The notes beneath the pieces are model-generated. The model was not told the origin of the DNA and made no database searches. It worked only from the letters and a program-made list of their open reading frames with translations. From Bog-756 sp036511155 (GTDB taxonomy: Bacteria > Actinomycetota > Acidimicrobiia > Acidimicrobiales > RAAP-2): DNA of 19,298 bases. The stretch's first letter is position 1. Every line of letters begins with the position of its first letter. A program made the translations under genes and the position numbers. This document shows positions 1-7,334 of the stretch, one piece after another. The stretch covers positions 1-19,298 of the forward strand of contig DATCCR010000017.1 of the NCBI GenBank assembly GCA_036511155.1, read 5' to 3'.

Positions 1-1930
1 GCACGGGGCCCCCGGCGTTCGCCACGGGGTGGTTGATCTCGACGTAGTTGTTGGCGATCAGTCCGAGCGAGTCGTTGATGCCGCCCGTGCTGTAGGGGCA
101 CAGGCTCTGGGGGGCACCGCTCTGGCCGGTGACCCACTTGCCCGAGCAGTCGGCGTACGTGAGGTTGCCGTCGATGATGACGTTGTTGGCCGTGCCGATG
201 GTGAGCTGGCCGGAGAGGTTGCCGTTGACGAAGGCGTCGCCCTCGGCGTCAGGCGCGGACGACTCGCCGTAGTAGCAGTTGGAGCAACCGCCGGCGTTGG
301 TCTGGGAGTTGGGGCCGAACGAGAGCGACGGCGTGAGGGTATTGGTCTGGCCCAGGTTGGCCTGGGACGATCCCGTAGCGGTGCCCCCGCTGTAGGTGGC
401 CGAGAATGCACCCGTCCCGTTGGACGACTCGGTCGTCGAACAGATGGCGGTCGCCTTCCAGTTGCTCCCGGAGGCGACCGGGGCGGACCAGTTGGACACG
501 GCCGAGCACGCCGGGATCACCGCGGTCGAGTTGAATCCGAAACTCGTGGTCGTCTGACTGAAGGAGACCGTGGCCCCGCTGGAGATCTGGTTGCTGGCCG
601 AGGTGACGGTGGCGGTCAGTGTCACCGGGTTGTTGGGCGTCGGCGCGCCCGGGCTGGCGGTCAGGTTGGTGACCGAATTGTTGACGTAGTTGTCGAAGGG
701 GTTGGCCCCGGTGACGGGGGTCGACTTGGCGTTCTGCACGAACACGACGCCGTTCGTCGGGATCGGGGCGGTGCCGTTGTTCGGGCAGTTGTTGTAGTTG
801 GTCGCGATGTTGTTGGTGTCCCAGACGACCGGCTGACCGTTCACGGTCACGGTGCTCTCGGTCGTGTCCGGGCTGACGACGGTCATCTGGCCGACCCCGT
901 TGGCGTCGGTGCTCAAGGTGACCTGAGTGGGTCCGGAGTAGAGGCACCCGTTCTGGCCGGCGATGATCCCGAGTTGGGCGTCGCTCTGCGGTGGCGCCTC
1001 GACCGGGTTCCCCGATGAGCTGTTGGCATGGTCGTACAGGGCGACGTCGCTGGTTGCCGAGCCACAGGTGGAGTAGCCGCCGGACATGCCGTTGGCGGCG
1101 TCCACGAACAGGCAGTGGGGGTCCGCCGTGGTGACGGCGGAGGGGACGGCGGGGCTCACGCCGGAGTTGCCGAACGACGGCCCACCGGACACCGTGCCGT
1201 TGCCGGCCACGAACACGGAGTCGTTGGTGTAGACCGGCCCGAACAGGTAGTCGTGAGGTCCGAAGTAGACCGGCCCGCACTTGGTGGAACCGCCGTTGAT
1301 GTTGTAGTTGAGGCGCCAGTTGTAGTCGCAGTTGGAGTAGTCCCCGGTCGAGTTGTAGGACTCGAAGTTGGACCACCACACGTTGGAGAGGAACCCGTTC
1401 TTTGCCGCCAGGTTGATGTTCTCGGACTGGAACACGTAGTTGGTGGTCGTACCGGGGGCGTGGGCCGCGCCCGCGACCTGCACCGACAGGTTGGTGAGGG
1501 CGTGCGTGGCGGGGTCGAAGGTCGGCTGGGGGTTGCCGAAGGCGTAGTACTCGGCGGCGCCGTCGGTCGTGTTCGACCCGCTGACCAGGTTCCATTCGCC
1601 GTAGTTCAAGCCCGCGCAGGTGCCGGTCCGGTTGGAGCCGGTGTTGCACTGGGCGAGGCTGGGGTTGGCGTTGACCGCGGTGACGTACGCGTTCTCCCCG
1701 GCCTGCAGGGCGCGGTGGGCGTACACGCTGACCGCCGCCGCCTGCTGCAGGGGCAACGACTGGATCACCGTCGCCACGAGGGTGGCCCCGATGATGGCGA
1801 CGACGAGCGAGACGGCCAGGACGGCGACGAGCGCCGTCTGACCGAGGTCGGACATGCGGGCCCGCCGACCGTCGACGAGGCGGCGGGCCCGGCTGCGGAG
1901 CGGCGTGGTGGCGTCGGGCATCGCGCTCAT
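1..1930 (-). CDS. PilX-like minor prepilin with large exported region, partial (3' end beyond window)
   Basis: Open from an ATG at 1930 to the window edge: 643 codons with no stop, so the C-terminus is missing. The start overlaps the upstream pilin stop as ATGA (1927-1930), implying translational coupling. Residues 1-29 are basic; a prepilin-like site follows at G30/Q31, then a hydrophobic helix at about 31-56. The +5 residue is Val35 rather than the usual Glu, as in some PilX-type minor pilins. The exported part is rich in Asn, Ser, Thr and Gly. It includes a GPVYTNDS segment near residue 231, an Ig-like beta-sandwich segment at about 418-516 and a repetitive, possibly beta-helical stretch at about 562-637 ending in LGLIANNYVEINHPV. 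It is the third gene of a PilV-PilW-PilX-like order, so a pilus-tip or pilus-initiation role is inferred. Met26 is an alternative start. Function beyond pilin-like is not established. Confidence 0.8.
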   Translation of the reverse strand, partial: MSAMPDATTPLRSRARRLVDGRRARMSDLGQTALVAVLAVSLVVAIIGATLVATVIQSLPLQQAAAVSVYAHRALQAGENAYVTAVNANPSLAQCNTGSNRTGTCAGLNYGEWNLVSGSNTTDGAAEYYAFGNPQPTFDPATHALTNLSVQVAGAAHAPGTTTNYVFQSENINLAAKNGFLSNVWWSNFESYNSTGDYSNCDYNWRLNYNINGGSTKCGPVYFGPHDYLFGPVYTNDSVFVAGNGTVSGGPSFGNSGVSPAVPSAVTTADPHCLFVDAANGMSGGYSTCGSATSDVALYDHANSSSGNPVEAPPQSDAQLGIIAGQNGCLYSGPTQVTLSTDANGVGQMTVVSPDTTESTVTVNGQPVVWDTNNIATNYNNCPNNGTAPIPTNGVVFVQNAKSTPVTGANPFDNYVNNSVTNLTASPGAPTPNNPVTLTATVTSASNQISSGATVSFSQTTTSFGFNSTAVIPACSAVSNWSAPVASGSNWKATAICSTTESSNGTGAFSATYSGGTATGSSQANLGQTNTLTPSLSFGPNSQTNAGGCSNCYYGESSAPDAEGDAFVNGNLSGQLTIGTANNVIIDGNLTYADCSGKWVTGQSGAPQSLCPYSTGGINDSLGLIANNYVEINHPVANAGGPV

Positions 1931-2973
1931 CCCACCGCCGCCGAATACTGGTACGGGGCGGTGGACGATCCCGGGCTCTGTGCGAAGCGGTAGACCACGA
2001 GGTTGTTCTCCTGAGTCCCGTTGGATCCGGTGCCGGGCTTCGCCACCTTGAGGTCGACACTCACGCTCTGGACGGCGTCGGCCGGACAGGCGGTGGCCAC
2101 CGTCGGATAGTTGGCGCTGGGTGCCGCGCAGGCCGTCAGCAGCTGACTGCTGATCGGGTAGCTGGTCGGCTGCTGCGGATTGATCACCGGGTAGCCGACG
2201 AGGACCACCCCGGTGAGCTGCTGGGTCTGGACCTGGGCCGCGGTCAGGGTGATGGCCTGGGCCGAATAGGTGGTGCCGGTCACGGGGTCGATCCCGCCCG
2301 TGTCCAGCACCGTGTAGCCGAAGATCGGGTCGTTCTGCGCCCCGTTGGCGTCCACGCTCGAGGGGTCGTTCACCACGTTCTGGACGTTGGCCAACAGGCG
2401 GAAGTCGGCGGAGTACTGGCAGGTGGGTCCGGTGCCCACGCCCGGGCACGAGGAGACGCCCGGCGCGGTGAGGCCGGTCAGGGGGAGGTACATCCGCATC
2501 TGGAACGAGCAGGGCTGGGCCGCACTGCAGGCTGTCAGTGCGGTGACCGGGTTGCCGTCGCCGCCGAGTTCGACGGCGACGATCATGGCCGGTCCGGCCG
2601 TGGTGCCCCCGGTCGAGCACGACTGGCCGCTCGGGCAGGAGGTGGTGTTGTTGAAGGCGGTTCCGACGTTGGCGTAGAAGGTGAGGGCGAAGTTGCCCAG
2701 AGACGCGAACCCGGGCGTCGGGACGCCGGCCGACGGCGGGGCCGGTTCCACTTCGGCGGCGAGGAGGGTGTGGAACGGCGCCATCGCGGGGAGGGTCTGC
2801 TGGAACTCCTGGAACTGGGACGTGACGCTGCCGCTCAGGCCCTCCACCATGGTGAGGGAGATGAAGACCATGCCCAGGAGGACGATGAGCACGGTCGAGG
2901 TCACCAGGAGCTCCACGAGGGTCATGCCGGAGTCGTCCCGATCACGGTCCAGAGCGCGACGTACCCGGTTCAT
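1927..2973 (-). CDS. PilW-like minor prepilin (type IV pilin N-terminal methylation domain)
   Basis: 348 residues from an ATG at 2973 that overlaps the upstream gene's TGA (2970-2972) as ATGA. This is preferred over a start 14 codons upstream because of the overlap and the compact basic leader. The leader MNRVRRALDRDRDDSG is followed by a prepilin peptidase site at G16/M17, then MTLVELL with the canonical Glu at +5 (E21) and a hydrophobic helix to about residue 41. The rest is an exported Ser/Thr/Pro/Gly-rich domain with several close cysteine pairs (SCPSGQSC, ACSAAQPC and others), suggesting disulfide-stabilised loops. This N-terminus is class III signal peptide architecture, cut by PilD-type peptidase and inserted in the inner membrane before assembly. 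Length and operon position fit PilW/PilJ-like minor pilins. The pairing with the flanking PilV- and PilX-like genes supports one pilus sub-complex. The ligand or partner is unknown. Confidence 0.87.
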   Translation of the reverse strand: MNRVRRALDRDRDDSGMTLVELLVTSTVLIVLLGMVFISLTMVEGLSGSVTSQFQEFQQTLPAMAPFHTLLAAEVEPAPPSAGVPTPGFASLGNFALTFYANVGTAFNNTTSCPSGQSCSTGGTTAGPAMIVAVELGGDGNPVTALTACSAAQPCSFQMRMYLPLTGLTAPGVSSCPGVGTGPTCQYSADFRLLANVQNVVNDPSSVDANGAQNDPIFGYTVLDTGGIDPVTGTTYSAQAITLTAAQVQTQQLTGVVLVGYPVINPQQPTSYPISSQLLTACAAPSANYPTVATACPADAVQSVSVDLKVAKPGTGSNGTQENNLVVYRFAQSPGSSTAPYQYSAAVG

Positions 2974-5705
2974 GCCGCCACCGGGACGAGGCCGGGCAGG
3001 TAGACCGTCGCCCACGGGCCGCCGCTGGTCGTCTGGACCTGGACCGAGTTGGCCCCGACCTGGAGAGTCACCGCTGTGTGGGCCACGGCCGTCGAGCCCT
3101 GGGTCACCGTGTAGGAGTACGACCCGTAGGGGACCGACGTCATGGTCGCCCCCGTGGCGTCGGTGACGGGCAGGTTGTAGGCGTCGGAGCCGGGGCAGGT
3201 CATCGAGGTGATGGTCACCGTGGCGCCGCTGACCGGGGCGCCGGTGGAGCCGATGAGCTGGAGGTTCAGCAGGCCCAGCGGCACGGTCGCCGAGGCGGTG
3301 CCACCGGGGGCGGCGTTGAGATTGGCGATGGCCGTGCTGGACGCCTCGGAGGCGCAGTCACCGGCGACGATCGAGTAGCCGTTGGCCTGCGGGTAGAGCA
3401 CGTTGGGCAGGGTCGAGGCGTTGGGCGTCTGGCCTGCGGCGATCTGGGTGGTCCAGCTCACCGTTCCCGACGGCGACGTCTCGAGCGGGATGCCCGTCAC
3501 CGTCGATCCGGGAAGTGACGGCGGGGTGACGTCGGACCAGGTGCCCGAGGGACCGGTGCCCGTGGAGAGGATGACCGGGCCGCCGGCCGTCGACCCGACG
3601 GCGGCGCAGGTGGCGTTGGCGGCCGACGCCGGGCGTTCGCAGGACACGCCCACGAAGTACTGGACGGTGTCGCTGGCCGGCAGGTTGGCGAAGTTCCACG
3701 CCCAACTCCCGTTGGTCTGCGATCCGACGAGCAGCTGTCCGGAGGCCGACGCCGCGGACGTCACCGCAGTGATGGCGCAGTCGGCACTGTCACCCGCCGC
3801 CGGATTGCCGCAGGCCACCGACGTCACGGAGGCCACCGAGGACGGGATGCCGTTGGCCTGGACCCAGCCGTGGGTGGCGCCGCTCATGTTGCCGGTCCAC
3901 ACGGCCGGGGCCCCGGTGGCGGTGCCGATGGTCACGCAGGTGCTGGCAGAGCAGGACATGCCGGTGACCGACGAGGCGCCCGTCGGGAACGTGGACTCGG
4001 CCGACCAGGCACTGGCGCCGCTCCCGGCGACCCCCATGGTGATGACGGTCGCGTCGGTGGAGCTGGCCTGGTCGCCCACGGCGGTGGCGAGGCACGTCGT
4101 GGACGTCGGGCAGGCGATGGTCCCGACCGACCGGACTGCGGCCGGCAGAGTGTCGGAGGTGATGGTCGGGGACCAGGACCCGCTCGATCCCTGCGTGCCG
4201 GGGTCGCCGTCCAGGCGGAGGACACCAGGCGCACCGAAGACACCCGCGTAGCTGAGCTCGCAGGTGGCGGACGTCGGGCAGGTGAGGGAGCTGAGCCCGG
4301 TGAACGTGATGCCCGGGTGGTCGACGACGACCCACCGGTCCCCGCCCGCCCCCACCCTCCCGGCCAGGAGGACCGGGCCGGTGCTCGAGGTGCCCAGGGC
4401 GTAGCAGCCCTTGGCCGACAGGCAGGTGACCTGGGTCAGGTCGGTCACGCCGGCCGGGACGGTGTCGGTCACCACGGAGTTGACCGAGGACGACGTGGTG
4501 ACGATGAACCCGCCGCCCGGCCCGTAACCGACGCCCGCACAGTAGGCGGAGCTGCCGGTGGTGCAGGCGACCTGGTTGAGCGAGGTCCCGGCGGCCAACG
4601 CCGTCGAGCTCCACACACCGCCTGCATCACCCCAGGCGGCCGACGCACCCGACGTGCCGTCACCCAGGGCGATGCACGGCATGGTCGCGGCATTGGGGCA
4701 GGACACCCCACCGCCGACAGCCGAAGCGCCGCCGTAGGTCACATTGCCGGTGATGCCCTCGTCGAACGCATTGAGTTGCACGGTCGCTTCCGCGGTGACC
4801 TGCACCTGCTGGTTGTTCTGGGCATCCGTGGTGGAACCCGATGGCGTGACGAACGGAGGTGTGCCCGTGTAGCCGCTGAAGGCGGGGGGCGTGCCGTCGG
4901 TCGGTTGGCCGATGGCGATGTTGTAGACACCGACCGGCACCTGGGCGAAGATGCAGCCGTTGGCGTCCGAGTACAGCGTGTAGGGATTGGGCGTGAGGAC
5001 CGGGGTCCCCGAGATCTGGGTGATGGTGACCGGGAGGGCCTGGAGGCGGTCGGTCGCCTGGTTGCCGTAGACGTCGGTCTGGCCGTCGTTGGTCAGGTTG
5101 ATGGCCAGGAATCCCTCGGTCTGCAGCCCGGGCTTGGGGTAGTTGATCTCCGTGGTGTCCGAGAGCGTGTGCAGCCCGCCGTTCCACGTCACCGTGACTC
5201 GAAGTTGGATGACGCCCGGATGCGAGGGGCTCGGGGGTTGGCCGGCCGTGCACAGGTCCGACTGCCCGACACTGTTGACCAGGTTCTCGGCATAGGCCGC
5301 GGTGACCGTGAACACGGTGCCGCCGAGGGTCGAGGACGGAGCCTGGGTGCCGGCCGGGGCGACCGGGGTCTGGGGTGTGTTGGTGAGCACCGAGCCGTCG
5401 GTCCCGGTGGGCGGCTGCGAGTTCGCCAGGATCTCGACCCACGAGTCCGCCAGTTGGAGGGCGGCCTGGCGCTGGCGAGCGTCGGCGGAGGCGGACGAGA
5501 CGGTGGTGAGGAGGATGCCCATGGGGAGCATGGTGACGAGCAGGATGATCGAGGCGATGAGGACCTCGACCAGGCTGACGCCCTCGTCGCCGTGGCGACC
5601 GGTGACCCGGGTGTGGCGCAGGGCGCGTTCCCACCACCGGGCCGCGCCCAGCCGTAGCTCCCGGCTCCTGGCCGGAGTGCGCTGTGGATCTGAAGATGGG
5701 GTCAT
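2970..5705 (-). CDS. PilV-like prepilin with eight-repeat beta-propeller-like passenger (candidate pilus-tip adhesin)
   Basis: 911 residues from the ATG at 5705. A GTG at 5762 would add 19 residues but lies almost at the predicted transcription start, so ATG is chosen. A basic leader ends in HGDEG, with the prepilin site at G42/V43, then VSLVEVLIASIILL with Glu at +5 (E47) and a hydrophobic helix to about 68. A pilin-like region follows to about 190, then a carboxypeptidase-regulatory/prealbumin-like domain (about 197-265). Residues about 330-715 hold eight repeats of 45-57 residues, each with a cysteine pair (first Cys at 336, 381, 428, 476, 532, 585, 632, 689; second 5-11 residues later) in a context like SVTxxxCxxxxxCxAxG. 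A second prealbumin-like domain lies at about 805-895. Most PilV-type minor pilins are under 300 residues, so this one is greatly enlarged. First gene of the operon; its stop overlaps the PilW-like start. Surface binding is inferred, not shown. Confidence 0.85.
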   Translation of the reverse strand: MTPSSDPQRTPARSRELRLGAARWWERALRHTRVTGRHGDEGVSLVEVLIASIILLVTMLPMGILLTTVSSASADARQRQAALQLADSWVEILANSQPPTGTDGSVLTNTPQTPVAPAGTQAPSSTLGGTVFTVTAAYAENLVNSVGQSDLCTAGQPPSPSHPGVIQLRVTVTWNGGLHTLSDTTEINYPKPGLQTEGFLAINLTNDGQTDVYGNQATDRLQALPVTITQISGTPVLTPNPYTLYSDANGCIFAQVPVGVYNIAIGQPTDGTPPAFSGYTGTPPFVTPSGSTTDAQNNQQVQVTAEATVQLNAFDEGITGNVTYGGASAVGGGVSCPNAATMPCIALGDGTSGASAAWGDAGGVWSSTALAAGTSLNQVACTTGSSAYCAGVGYGPGGGFIVTTSSSVNSVVTDTVPAGVTDLTQVTCLSAKGCYALGTSSTGPVLLAGRVGAGGDRWVVVDHPGITFTGLSSLTCPTSATCELSYAGVFGAPGVLRLDGDPGTQGSSGSWSPTITSDTLPAAVRSVGTIACPTSTTCLATAVGDQASSTDATVITMGVAGSGASAWSAESTFPTGASSVTGMSCSASTCVTIGTATGAPAVWTGNMSGATHGWVQANGIPSSVASVTSVACGNPAAGDSADCAITAVTSAASASGQLLVGSQTNGSWAWNFANLPASDTVQYFVGVSCERPASAANATCAAVGSTAGGPVILSTGTGPSGTWSDVTPPSLPGSTVTGIPLETSPSGTVSWTTQIAAGQTPNASTLPNVLYPQANGYSIVAGDCASEASSTAIANLNAAPGGTASATVPLGLLNLQLIGSTGAPVSGATVTITSMTCPGSDAYNLPVTDATGATMTSVPYGSYSYTVTQGSTAVAHTAVTLQVGANSVQVQTTSGGPWATVYLPGLVPVAA

Positions 5706-5721
5706 CGTGCTCAATTCGCAG

Positions 5722-5765
5722 AGTACGGCTGGGAAATCGGTGCTTCCTAGGCGTAATTCCACGTA
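5722..5765 (-). other. Possible folded 5' leader of pilin operon mRNA
   Basis: In the predicted leader, GTACG at the 5' side can pair with CGTAC at the 3' side. Inside that, TGG pairs with CCA and AA with TT, separated by small bulges, enclosing a loop of about 20 nt. The ends of the fold match the gap between the predicted transcription start and the ATG. It does not resemble a riboswitch class I recognise, including GEMM c-di-GMP aptamers. It may be chance pairing. Confidence 0.2.
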
Positions 5766-5771
5766 CCCGAC

Positions 5772-5800
5772 CTATCGACGGGCATGGCCGAAGACTTGAG
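5772..5800 (-). promoter_or_regulatory. FliA/WhiG-like (sigma28) promoter candidate for the pilin operon
   Basis: Reading leftward, CTCA (5800-5797) is followed by 17 nt and then GTCGATAG (5779-5772). This resembles the sigma28-family pattern of TAAA/CTCA, a 15-17 nt spacer and GCCGATAA used by FliA and WhiG. A start of transcription near 5765 would give a leader of about 60 nt before the ATG at 5705. One position of the -10 core (T for C) and its last base differ from consensus. No sigma factor gene lies in the window, so this rests on motif and position alone. Confidence 0.45.
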
Positions 5801-5876
5801 GGACCGCCCAGGCACGACTCGAGCCGGGCGCGCCCGGTGGTGGACCGCGGTTCGCAACCGAACGGCAACCGAGGGG

Positions 5877-5888
5877 TTCCCCGGGGAA
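5877..5888. repeat. Perfect 12-bp palindrome TTCCCCGGGGAA
   Basis: Self-complementary 12-mer about 80 bp upstream of the sigma28-like -35 element and about 50 bp from another perfect palindrome (5824-5837). A repressor or activator site for the pilin operon is possible, but GC-rich palindromes are common in such genomes. Confidence 0.25.
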
Positions 5889-6084
5889 GGGCGCAATCGG
5901 ACCCGGACGCGTGGGTGGCGTGGTCCGCCGGTGCACCGCGTTCCTGGCTTCGACGAGCGCCCGCGGCTCGACAGCGGAAGCCGGAGGGTGTGGCTTACGT
6001 TCGGGTGACGGACTTCAGTGGATGACGGACCTCACCGGGTCTCCGTGGTGCTGCGCGGTGGGCCGCCTCCCGGACGGTCCCGGC

Positions 6085-7248
6085 TCAGTACGAGCGGGGC
6101 AGGCCGAGGGAGTGCTGGGCCACGTAGTTGAGGATCATCTCGCGGCTGACCGGAGCGATCCGGAGCAGTCGGGCCATGCCCCACAGGTCGGCGATGCCGT
6201 ACTCGGTGGACATGCCGTTGCCGCCGTGGGTCTGGATGGACTGGTCGAGGGCGGCCAGCGTGGCCTCGGCGGCGGCGTACTTGGCCATGTTGGCGGTCTC
6301 GCCGGCCAACGGCGAGTCGCCGTCGTGATCGCAGTACCAGGCCGCCTTGTCGGTCATCGTCCGGGCCAGCTCCACCTCGATCTTGGACTTGGCCAGCGGG
6401 TGGGCGATGCCCTGGTGGCGGGCGATGGGCGTGCCCCACACCTCACGGGTCGAGGCGTACTCGGCGGCCCGGTCGAGGGCGTAGCGGCCGATCCCGTTGG
6501 CGGTGGCCGCGGACAGGATGCGCTCGGGGTTGAGCCCGAAGAAGACCTGGCGGAGGCCCTCGCCCTCGTCGCCGATCATGCGGTCGGCCTCGACCTCGAC
6601 GTTGTCGAAGAACAGCGTGAACTGCTTCTCGGGGGCGGTGATCTCGACGGGCAGGACCTGCTTGTCGAGCCCGGGGGTGTCGGTGTCGACGACGAAGAGC
6701 GACAGGCGGCCCCGGCCGGTGTCGGGGTCGACTCCCGACTTGGTCACCACCAGGATGGCCTCGCACTCGTCGACGCCCGAGATGTAGTACTTCTGCCCGT
6801 TGAGCCGGTAGAGGTCGCCATCCTTGGTGGCCGTCAGGCCCAGGTTGTGGGAGTTCGACCCGGCATCGGGCTCGGTGATGGCGAAGGCCATCTTGAGCTC
6901 GCCGGTGGCGAAGCGGGGGAGCCACCGCTGCTTCTGGGCGTCGGTGCCGAACTTGGCGATGATGGTGGCGCAGATGGCCGGCGACACGACGATGACCAGC
7001 AGCGGGCAGCCCTGGGCGGCCAGCTCTTCGGCCACCGCGGCCAGCTCGGTGATCCCGCCACCGCCGCCGCCGTACGCCTCGGGCACGTTGACCCCGAGGA
7101 AGCCCTGCTCGGCCACGGCATTCCACAGCTCGTCGGTCCGCTCGTCGGCGTGGGCCTTCTCGACGTAGTACCCGTGGCCGAACTTGGCGGCGATCGAGCT
7201 GACCGCCTCGCGGAGCATGCGGAGCTCGTCGGATTCGGTGAAGTCCAT
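6085..7248 (-). CDS. Acyl-CoA dehydrogenase, isovaleryl/citronellyl-CoA dehydrogenase-like
   Basis: 387 residues, the normal length for the family. The ATG at 7248 has a strong AGGAGG (7254-7259) five nt upstream. The flavoenzyme oxidises the alpha-beta bond of acyl-CoA using FAD and passes electrons to ETF. The N-terminal helical domain spans about 1-120, with the FAD/substrate signature AFAITEPDAGSNS at 121-133, followed by a middle beta domain and a C-terminal helical domain with QTHGGNGMSTEYGIADLWG. The usual catalytic Glu near the C-terminus is replaced: RIAPVSRE puts Pro366 at that position. Instead NPERIL places Glu242 where isovaleryl-CoA and long-chain dehydrogenases carry their base. 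It is the last gene of the carboxylase/AtuA operon, which suggests a branched-chain or isoprenoid acyl-CoA substrate. The exact substrate (isovaleryl, citronellyl or other) cannot be decided. Confidence 0.92.
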   Translation of the reverse strand: MDFTESDELRMLREAVSSIAAKFGHGYYVEKAHADERTDELWNAVAEQGFLGVNVPEAYGGGGGGITELAAVAEELAAQGCPLLVIVVSPAICATIIAKFGTDAQKQRWLPRFATGELKMAFAITEPDAGSNSHNLGLTATKDGDLYRLNGQKYYISGVDECEAILVVTKSGVDPDTGRGRLSLFVVDTDTPGLDKQVLPVEITAPEKQFTLFFDNVEVEADRMIGDEGEGLRQVFFGLNPERILSAATANGIGRYALDRAAEYASTREVWGTPIARHQGIAHPLAKSKIEVELARTMTDKAAWYCDHDGDSPLAGETANMAKYAAAEATLAALDQSIQTHGGNGMSTEYGIADLWGMARLLRIAPVSREMILNYVAQHSLGLPRSY

Positions 7249-7278
7249 GGGTGCCTCCTGGCGCTGCTCCGGCGGTTG

Positions 7279-7323
7279 GCCGGGCCCGGCGGATCCGGGT
7301 CACGCGGAGGGGACCTACCCTCC
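7279..7323 (-). other. GC-rich hairpins in the gap between AtuA-like and acyl-CoA dehydrogenase genes
   Basis: The 86-bp gap between stop 7335 and start 7248 contains a 6-bp stem (GGAGGG 7306-7311 with CCCTCC 7318-7323, 6-nt loop) and a perfect palindrome GCCGGGCCCGGC (7279-7290). No T-tract follows, so this looks more like a processing or partial-termination element within an operon than a full terminator. Confidence 0.3.
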
Positions 7324-7334
7324 AGGCGCCCAGA

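Larger units (their letters stand above)
5706..6084. other. Intergenic region between pilin operon and acyl-CoA degradation operon
   Basis: About 380 bp with no convincing coding region; short open frames here have no recognisable product and no good start signal. It holds the sigma28-like promoter candidate and several perfect palindromes: CCGGGCGCGCCCGG at 5824-5837, ACCGCGGT beginning near 5843, and TTCCCCGGGGAA at 5877-5888. A small hairpin (GTTCG-CAAC-CGAAC) lies near 5850-5863. No T-tracted terminator is visible downstream of the acyl-CoA dehydrogenase stop. The palindromes could be regulator sites or simply GC-rich chance symmetry. Confidence 0.5.

Noticed and set aside
249..2060. 603-codon minus-strand frame over the PilX-like gene
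   Set aside because: It is a shifted frame of the PilX-like gene, rich in Arg/Gln/Pro; the frame from ATG 1930 has a hydrophobic helix and sensible composition.
3870..5657. 595-codon open frame on the plus strand opposite the PilV-like gene
   Set aside because: Composition is Arg/Gly/Val-rich with no domain, as expected from GC-rich antisense frames; the minus frame has a clear prepilin signal and repeats.
5722..5765. c-di-GMP or other known riboswitch in the pilin leader
   Set aside because: None of the conserved core sequences of GEMM-I, GEMM-II or other classes I know are present; only a generic fold is left.
5845..5888. tRNA-like GGTTCG element
   Set aside because: Only a T-loop-like string is present; no acceptor, D or anticodon arms can be laid out.
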